From Bacteroidota bacterium (GTDB lineage: Bacteria > Bacteroidota > Bacteroidia > Cytophagales > Cyclobacteriaceae): a DNA stretch of 64,000 nucleotides. Below the pieces are notes generated by a model. It did no database searches. It was given only the letters and a program-made list of their open reading frames with translations, and had not been told where the DNA came from. The position numbers were made by a program, and so were the translations under genes. The stretch's first letter is position 1. Each line of letters begins with the position of its first letter. The DNA lies in the NCBI GenBank assembly GCA_023428695.1, contig JAEYWY010000026.1:124001-188000 (forward strand), given 5' to 3'. Positions 59,296-64,000 of this stretch are shown in pieces.

Positions 59296-61317
59296 TCACT
59301 CCCCTCGGAAATATTTATCCTCATCAAAGGTTTCATCATCCTCGATTGGCTTGGGCTTGCTTCCGATCTCGAGAATCTTGAATTCGGTACGCCTGTTCTT
59401 CTGGCGACCTTCCGGATTATCGGTTCCATCGGGGTTAGTGTTACGTGCGATAGGCCTTTCTTCACCGTAGCCTTTCGCGATCAGGCGGTCCGGCGAGATA
59501 CCACGTTGAACAAGGTATTGCACGGCAGACTCCGCACGACGCTGTGAAAGTCGCATGTTATAATCGTTATCGTCGATACTATCCGTATGCGAGGCAAGTT
59601 CAATCTTGATTTCGGGATTGTCTACAAGTAGTTGAACCAGCTTGTCAAGTTCCTTCGCTGCGGAAGGTTGAATGTCCCATTGGTTGAATTTGTAGTAAAT
59701 ATTCTCGAGCAGGAAAATCTTGTTGAGTTCCATCTTATCCAGAACAAGCAAGGTGTCCAGCGTCACATTTGTGATAAGGTCCTTGACAGATCGCGGGTCA
59801 ACAGACTTTCCCACGGTTGTATAATCGATCCGCTCAACGAGGAAGCCATCCGTTTCTCCGACAAGACTATATACTTCGTTTTCGTAAACTCTGAACAGGA
59901 ACTTTCCGTCGTTACCGGTCACGTAATCCTGCATGAGTTCCCCGTTTCCATCGAGCAGAGAAACACGGGTGTTGGGTAGCACCTGGAGCGCGTCATTGTC
60001 CCCTTTCGTGTACGTGATCCCTTGAAGATAGTAGTTGATCACACGCAGGTCGGGATCTTCATTCACGAATGTATAGATGTCATCGTCGCCTTTACCGCCT
60101 TCGCGATTCGACGTAAAGAATCCGCGGTCGGGTCTGAAAAGAAATATTCCAAAATCGTCGGCGGGGCTGTTCATAGGTTGGCCGAGATTTTCAATTGTTG
60201 TTTTGCCACCTACGCGGCGATAAACAAAAAGGTCAAGCCCGCCATATCCGGGATGACCGTCGGACGCGAAATAAAGTCTGCCATCGTCGGCGATATAAGG
60301 AAACAGTTCGTTACCGGCGGTGTTAATCTGAGGTCCAAGGTTTCGCACCCTTGAGAAGCGACCACGTGAATCCATCACGGCGCTGTAGATGTCGGTTCCA
60401 CCATATCCACTGCTTTCCTTCCCGCGGCCACGACGGTTGGAGGCAAAATATAAAGTCCGACCATCGGGGGCGAAACAGGGCGACGAATCCCATGCATTCG
60501 GGTCATTCAATCCGGGAACAGGAACGGGTTCGCTCCATGTCCCATTGCGAAAACGGGAAATAAACAGGTCGACGTCTTCGGTGGGGTTCACTCCCTTTCT
60601 TTTTCTGGTATTGCCCTTGGCGAAAATCATTATTCTTCCATCGGGAGAGAACGTAACGCATCCGTCATTAACACCCGTGGTGTTGATACCTTCGGGAAGT
60701 GGCGCCAGTGTATTGATCTCCACATTTGCACCGCGGGACGCGACCTTGTAAATGTTTGTGAACGGCGTCCCCGTTGCTTCGTAAATTTTTTCATTTCCCC
60801 GCGACGTAGTGAAGTACAATTCATTGTTGTGAAACACAGGAGAGTATTCGCTGGCAGGAGAGTTCACGGATTCAAGATTCTTAACCCGATAGAAATTCTC
60901 TTTCTGGTCAAGCTCCGACAGATACTGAAGCCCGGAGACTTCGGCGCTTGCACGTTCTTTGAGCGCCGGGTTGTCGGTCTCGCTGATAAGTTTGTTCAAT
61001 ACCTTTTCAGCCTCGGCATACTTACTGTTTGCCTTCAGAGATTGTGCATAGTAGAACTGTACCGAATCACTATCAATGCCCTTTCCACCTGCTTTTGCGT
61101 AAAACGGTTCTGCCTGCTTAACGCGATTTGACAGACGGTAGGATTCTGCCACGAAGTAATTAGCCTTCCCGTTGTTTGGGTTAGAAGACAGGACTTTCTG
61201 ATAGAGATCGATTGTTGACTGATATTTACCGAGGAGGTAAGCTCGCTGCGCTTTTTTTTCGACCCCGCAGGAGCTGATTAAAATGAGAAGAACGAACGCA
61301 GATATCGAGAACCTCAT
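59296..61317 (-). CDS. PorE-like OmpA-family lipoprotein (TPR, beta-propeller, CRD, OmpA domain)
   Basis: A 673-residue lipoprotein (signal ending I-S-S-C, lipid site C17). In order it has TPR-like helices (about 20-135), a PD40-type beta-propeller (about 150-420) with repeats such as D-G-R-T-L-Y-F-A-S-N-R-R and D-G-R-L-Y-F-A-S-D-G, a carboxypeptidase-regulatory-like beta domain (about 430-520), and an OmpA peptidoglycan-binding domain (about 540-650) with H-T-D-S near 578. This four-part layout is that of PorE, a type IX secretion component that links the machine to peptidoglycan. Several paralogues per genome are usual, so orthology is not proven. Confidence 0.85.
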   Translation of the reverse strand: MRFSISAFVLLILISSCGVEKKAQRAYLLGKYQSTIDLYQKVLSSNPNNGKANYFVAESYRLSNRVKQAEPFYAKAGGKGIDSDSVQFYYAQSLKANSKYAEAEKVLNKLISETDNPALKERASAEVSGLQYLSELDQKENFYRVKNLESVNSPASEYSPVFHNNELYFTTSRGNEKIYEATGTPFTNIYKVASRGANVEINTLAPLPEGINTTGVNDGCVTFSPDGRIMIFAKGNTRKRKGVNPTEDVDLFISRFRNGTWSEPVPVPGLNDPNAWDSSPCFAPDGRTLYFASNRRGRGKESSGYGGTDIYSAVMDSRGRFSRVRNLGPQINTAGNELFPYIADDGRLYFASDGHPGYGGLDLFVYRRVGGKTTIENLGQPMNSPADDFGIFLFRPDRGFFTSNREGGKGDDDIYTFVNEDPDLRVINYYLQGITYTKGDNDALQVLPNTRVSLLDGNGELMQDYVTGNDGKFLFRVYENEVYSLVGETDGFLVERIDYTTVGKSVDPRSVKDLITNVTLDTLLVLDKMELNKIFLLENIYYKFNQWDIQPSAAKELDKLVQLLVDNPEIKIELASHTDSIDDNDYNMRLSQRRAESAVQYLVQRGISPDRLIAKGYGEERPIARNTNPDGTDNPEGRQKNRRTEFKILEIGSKPKPIEDDETFDEDKYFRGE

Positions 61318-61350
61318 AAAGAATTGAATTCTGTTTAAAGCTACTAAATA

Positions 61351-61851
61351 TTACGCGTTTTTCACGATGGCATTTTCATTGAAAAATCGTTTCAGCCACG
61401 TTTCTTCCGCCGGAGCGGGCCACCTTTCGTGAAGGTCGCTCAATGTGGTGACGGTGTTGTCAAAAACCAGGGTACTCGACGCTATCTCTCCGCTCCTGAT
61501 AAATTCTTTCACCCGCGACACCGGAACTGTCAATAGATTGTCTGCCTTTTGCAAAGCAATCAGTGTTCTGTCGAGAAAGTCGAGTCCGATCTCCGATCCA
61601 AGTTGTTTCATCACGCGCACCGAACTATCGATTGAGCAACCACTTGTCTCGTCGCCGGCAGCAAGTACGATCAACTGATCATGGAAAATCCTGAATGATG
61701 CCGGCAACGGAGATCCGTGAACTTCCCAGTTTTCACTGAACGAACGAAGACCCGATGTTATTATATCGATCTCAGCGGCGTTTAACTTTCGTGGTGATTG
61801 ATAAATCCAGACCCTGGAAGATGAAGGGAGTTGTTCAAAGGGGACAAACAT
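61351..61851 (-). CDS. Conserved Bacteroidota protein (often mislabelled ABC transporter ATPase)
   Basis: A 166-residue soluble protein starting M-F-V-P-F-E-Q-L-P and containing S-G-C-S-I-D-S-S-V near residues 74-82 and a Trp-rich C-terminus. From memory, database entries for this family carry the label ABC transporter ATPase, but there is no Walker A, signature or Walker B motif. The invariant-looking cysteine C76 could be functional. It lies 17 bases after the HdrB-like gene, a neighbourhood shared with many Bacteroidota genomes. Confidence 0.8.
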   Translation of the reverse strand: MFVPFEQLPSSSRVWIYQSPRKLNAAEIDIITSGLRSFSENWEVHGSPLPASFRIFHDQLIVLAAGDETSGCSIDSSVRVMKQLGSEIGLDFLDRTLIALQKADNLLTVPVSRVKEFIRSGEIASSTLVFDNTVTTLSDLHERWPAPAEETWLKRFFNENAIVKNA

Positions 61852-61868
61852 AGTATTTCTGTTGTTTT

Positions 61869-62648
61869 CTATAAACCCTTCGCTTCGGCGATAAGTTCTG
61901 CAAGGTCTTTCACTTTAACGTCGGCCTCACGTTCTTTTGCCTTAACGCCGTCGCTCATCATTGTCATACAAAACGGACAGGCAACGGCAATGGTCGTCGC
62001 CCCGGTGGCCAGCGCTTCTTCGGTGCGCTCAACATTGATGTCCTTGAATCCTTTTTCGGGTTCCTTGAACATTTGGGCTCCGCCGGCCCCACAACACAAG
62101 CCGGTAGTCCGGCAACGTTTCATTTCAATCAGGTCAGCATCCAATGCTTCGACGATATGCCGCGGCGCTTCATAAACGTTATTCGCCCTTCCCAAAAAAC
62201 ATGAATCGTGATAAGTAATTTTCTTACCGGCAAACGCGCCGCCTTCGACCTTGAGTTTTCCCTTGTCAATGAGCTGACTCAGTAGTTCGGAATGGTGGAG
62301 CACCTCATACTTTCCACCGAGGTCGGGGTATTCATTCTTAATGGTATTGAAGCAATGGGGGCATGCCGTCACGATACGGGTTATTCCGTACCCGTTAAGG
62401 ATCTGAATATTATTCATCGCCTGCATCTGAAAGAGAAACTCGTTACCGGCACGTCGCGCGGGGTCGCCGGTGCAAGCCTCTTCCGTACCGAGGACAGCGA
62501 ACTTGATTTCCAGTGCTGTTAATATTTTGGCGAAGGCGATCGTCACGCGTTTGTAACGGTCATCGTACGAACCTGCGCAGCCAACCCAAAAAAGAATCTC
62601 GGGGACTTCCTTGCTGGCGGCCATTTCCGCCATCGTTTTTATTTTCAT
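61869..62648 (-). CDS. HdrB-like (Fe-S)-binding protein with CCG domains
   Basis: From the ATG at 62648 the protein has 259 residues and two CCG-type cysteine-rich segments: F-W-V-G-C-A-G-S near residue 20 with C-P-H-C near 96, and the motif C-C-G-A-G-G near 184 followed by a late A-C-P-F-C-M. Such domains bind noncubane iron-sulfur clusters in heterodisulfide reductase subunit B and related redox proteins. A start at 62714 would overlap the upstream gene by 49 bases and is rejected. It forms a pair with the membrane Fe-S protein 17 bases upstream, which should pass it electrons. Confidence 0.88.
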   Translation of the reverse strand: MKIKTMAEMAASKEVPEILFWVGCAGSYDDRYKRVTIAFAKILTALEIKFAVLGTEEACTGDPARRAGNEFLFQMQAMNNIQILNGYGITRIVTACPHCFNTIKNEYPDLGGKYEVLHHSELLSQLIDKGKLKVEGGAFAGKKITYHDSCFLGRANNVYEAPRHIVEALDADLIEMKRCRTTGLCCGAGGAQMFKEPEKGFKDINVERTEEALATGATTIAVACPFCMTMMSDGVKAKEREADVKVKDLAELIAEAKGL

Positions 62649-62665
62649 ACGTGTCGTATTCAGAT

Positions 62666-63970
62666 TTACATGTTGTTTGCCCAGTTGAAGCGGTCGCTCG
62701 GCGCAAATTTCCACGGAGCGAAATTGGTCTCAACGTTCTGGAACATCGCATTCCACGCAGCGGGCGATCCCGACTCCTCCATGGCAACGTAGCGACGAAG
62801 TTCCATTATTGTTTCAAGTGGACTGATCAACACAGGGCATGCCTCGACGCATGCATTACAACTTGTGCAAGCATTGATCTCTTCACGGGTGATGTAATGA
62901 TCAAGCAAACTCTTTCCATCGGCGAGACCGGGACCGCCTTTGGCAATGCTTGCGCCAACTTCTTCCAGCCTGTCACGTGTATCCATGATAATCTTCCGGG
63001 GCGACAACTTCTTGCCGGTGATATGTGCCGGGCACTCAGACGTACAGCGCCCGCATTCAGTGCATGAGTATGCGGCGAGAAGAAGATTCCAGTTAAGATC
63101 GTTAACGTCCTTTGCCCCAAAGCGACCCGGTTCAGTTGGGGGAGCACCATTCGTATCGGCGAGTCCAAGCATGGTGCGCACTTCATTTGTGACAACCGGC
63201 ATGTTTGTCATATGGCCCTTTTGTTCAAGGCGTGCAAAGTAGGTATTGGGAAATGCAAGGAATATGTGAAGGTGCTTTGAATAGGTGATGTACACGGCAA
63301 ATCCAAGAATTCCTATGATATGAAACCACCACGCAAATCGTTCGATGGTGGCAAGAGTCGGAACCGACAGAGAGTCAAACAACGGTACAAGCAGCGAACT
63401 GAAGAATAGTTTGCCAGTATCCGTATAGTGAGGCTGGGTGGTTTGCAGAATCTGGTCTGATGCGTTCATGGTCAGGATTGCCAACATAAGCAGGATCTCC
63501 GTGACAAGGATGACGTTGGCATCAAGCCGTGGCCATTGCTTCATCTCGGGTGTCCAGAACCGATGAAGCCGGAGTATGTTGCGGCGAATCAGAAAGACGA
63601 CACAGGCGAGAAGGACAGCGACAGCGAGAAACTCGAAGATGTTCATCAGGACGGTGTAAAAGCTGCCGAGGAATGGAGCAAAAATCCGGTGCGATCCAGC
63701 AAGACCATCCACCATAAATTCGAGTACTTCAATGTTGACGATAAGAAATCCGACGTAAACGAAGAGGTGGAGGATTGCAGGGACCGGTCGCTTGAACATT
63801 TTCTTTTGACCGAACGCAACAAGCAACACGTTTCTCCGTCGTTCAGCCTTCCTGTCATTCAGCACGTTATTCTTTCCAAGTCGCAACGTGCCCAGAATAC
63901 GGCGTGCTCTGATCGTCACAAGAACGACAGCTGTTACCAGAACCACGAGGAATACGATTTGCTCAATCAT
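62666..63970 (-). CDS. Membrane-bound HdrC/NarI-like protein with two 4Fe-4S clusters
   Basis: A 434-residue protein with five or six hydrophobic helices (first about 3-22, then about 68-85, 100-127, 150-170 and 215-235) of the NarI-like quinol-binding type, followed by a soluble ferredoxin domain. It has two 4Fe-4S motifs: C-T-E-C-G-R-C-T-S-E-C-P near 297 and C-T-S-C-N-A-C-V-E-A-C-P near 365. Histidines in the membrane part could bind heme. It probably moves electrons between the quinone pool and the HdrB-like partner downstream; the final acceptor is unknown. The remaining 30 bases to the right edge hold no gene. Confidence 0.87.
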   Translation of the reverse strand: MIEQIVFLVVLVTAVVLVTIRARRILGTLRLGKNNVLNDRKAERRRNVLLVAFGQKKMFKRPVPAILHLFVYVGFLIVNIEVLEFMVDGLAGSHRIFAPFLGSFYTVLMNIFEFLAVAVLLACVVFLIRRNILRLHRFWTPEMKQWPRLDANVILVTEILLMLAILTMNASDQILQTTQPHYTDTGKLFFSSLLVPLFDSLSVPTLATIERFAWWFHIIGILGFAVYITYSKHLHIFLAFPNTYFARLEQKGHMTNMPVVTNEVRTMLGLADTNGAPPTEPGRFGAKDVNDLNWNLLLAAYSCTECGRCTSECPAHITGKKLSPRKIIMDTRDRLEEVGASIAKGGPGLADGKSLLDHYITREEINACTSCNACVEACPVLISPLETIMELRRYVAMEESGSPAAWNAMFQNVETNFAPWKFAPSDRFNWANNM

Positions 63971-64000
63971 GGCCTAAAGTTTATCTCTTTCCCGAAAAAA

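Noticed and set aside
61351..61851. ABC transporter ATPase
   Set aside because: No Walker A, ABC signature or Walker B sequence in the 166 residues.
1..64000. tRNA, rRNA, CRISPR arrays, insertion sequences, prophage
   Set aside because: No cloverleaf-like sequence, regularly spaced repeats, transposase or phage gene could be recognised; nearly all sequence is accounted for by protein genes.

Overview
The window is a gene-dense chromosomal segment from a Bacteroidota bacterium, most likely of the order Cytophagales. The evidence is the gene content: GldJ-, PorG/DUF6089- and PorE-like type IX secretion/gliding parts, paired OmpH/Skp genes behind BamA, DUF4175, DUF6249, DUF6263 and DUF3857 families, GH3 and a HdrB/HdrC-like Fe-S pair. 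Several genes are also preceded by the Bacteroidota -7 promoter element TAnnTTTG. GC content looks moderate, and spacing is tight with many 1-8 bp overlaps. I see no tRNA, rRNA, CRISPR array, insertion sequence, prophage or defence island. No gene-free stretch exceeds 300 bases; the longest is 9321-9597.

Layout. 1-6394 (minus): DUF4175 giant coiled-coil membrane protein, RsbW-like ATPase, ybeY, mnmG, and a methyltransferase cut by the left edge. Two ParB-binding parS sites lie between ybeY and mnmG, one inside the ybeY stop-proximal codons, so this end is probably close to the replication origin. 6525-13184: small conserved proteins, comF, gldJ and mfd. 13279-17233: a thioredoxin-like lipoprotein, a THUMP-like methyltransferase, a duplicated LABN membrane protein and a HI0933-type flavoprotein. 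17267-21204: an FtsX-type permease and a DUF6249 protein divergent from an ECF sigma factor with a membrane partner, separated by nested inverted repeats.

21277-32069 (minus) is one long envelope-biogenesis locus: yqeY, cvpA, hydrolase, CBS protein, nadK, two PorG-like DUF6089 barrels, uppS, bamA, two ompH genes, a terminator, then an LD-carboxypeptidase. 32135-37995 (plus): pdxJ, three TPM-domain proteins, then glyA-tatC-rpiB. 37985-45003: a polytopic membrane protein, rbfA, a LolC/E-like permease, a SNF2 helicase and an SDR oxidoreductase. 45006-48945: two DUF3857-transglutaminase proteins, one of which has lost the catalytic cysteine. 49061-52078: radA, a UPF0316 membrane protein and DUF6263. 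52124-56965 (minus): GH3, lptB, recJ and a collagen-like secreted protein with a palindrome over its promoter. 57087-63970 (minus): a SPOR-like protein, fumC, a PorE-like OmpA protein, a conserved protein often mislabelled as an ABC ATPase, and the HdrB/HdrC-like pair.

Functionally the region combines housekeeping genes (tRNA modification, repair, ribosome maturation, one-carbon metabolism, fumarase) with a strong cell-envelope theme: outer-membrane protein assembly, lipid-carrier synthesis, LPS export, lipoprotein handling and three type IX secretion candidates. I did not find an unmistakably new multi-gene system. The best leads are the parS pair, the tandem PorG-like genes, the collagen-like protein with its operator-like palindrome, the active/inactive transglutaminase pair and the structured sigma-factor intergenic region.
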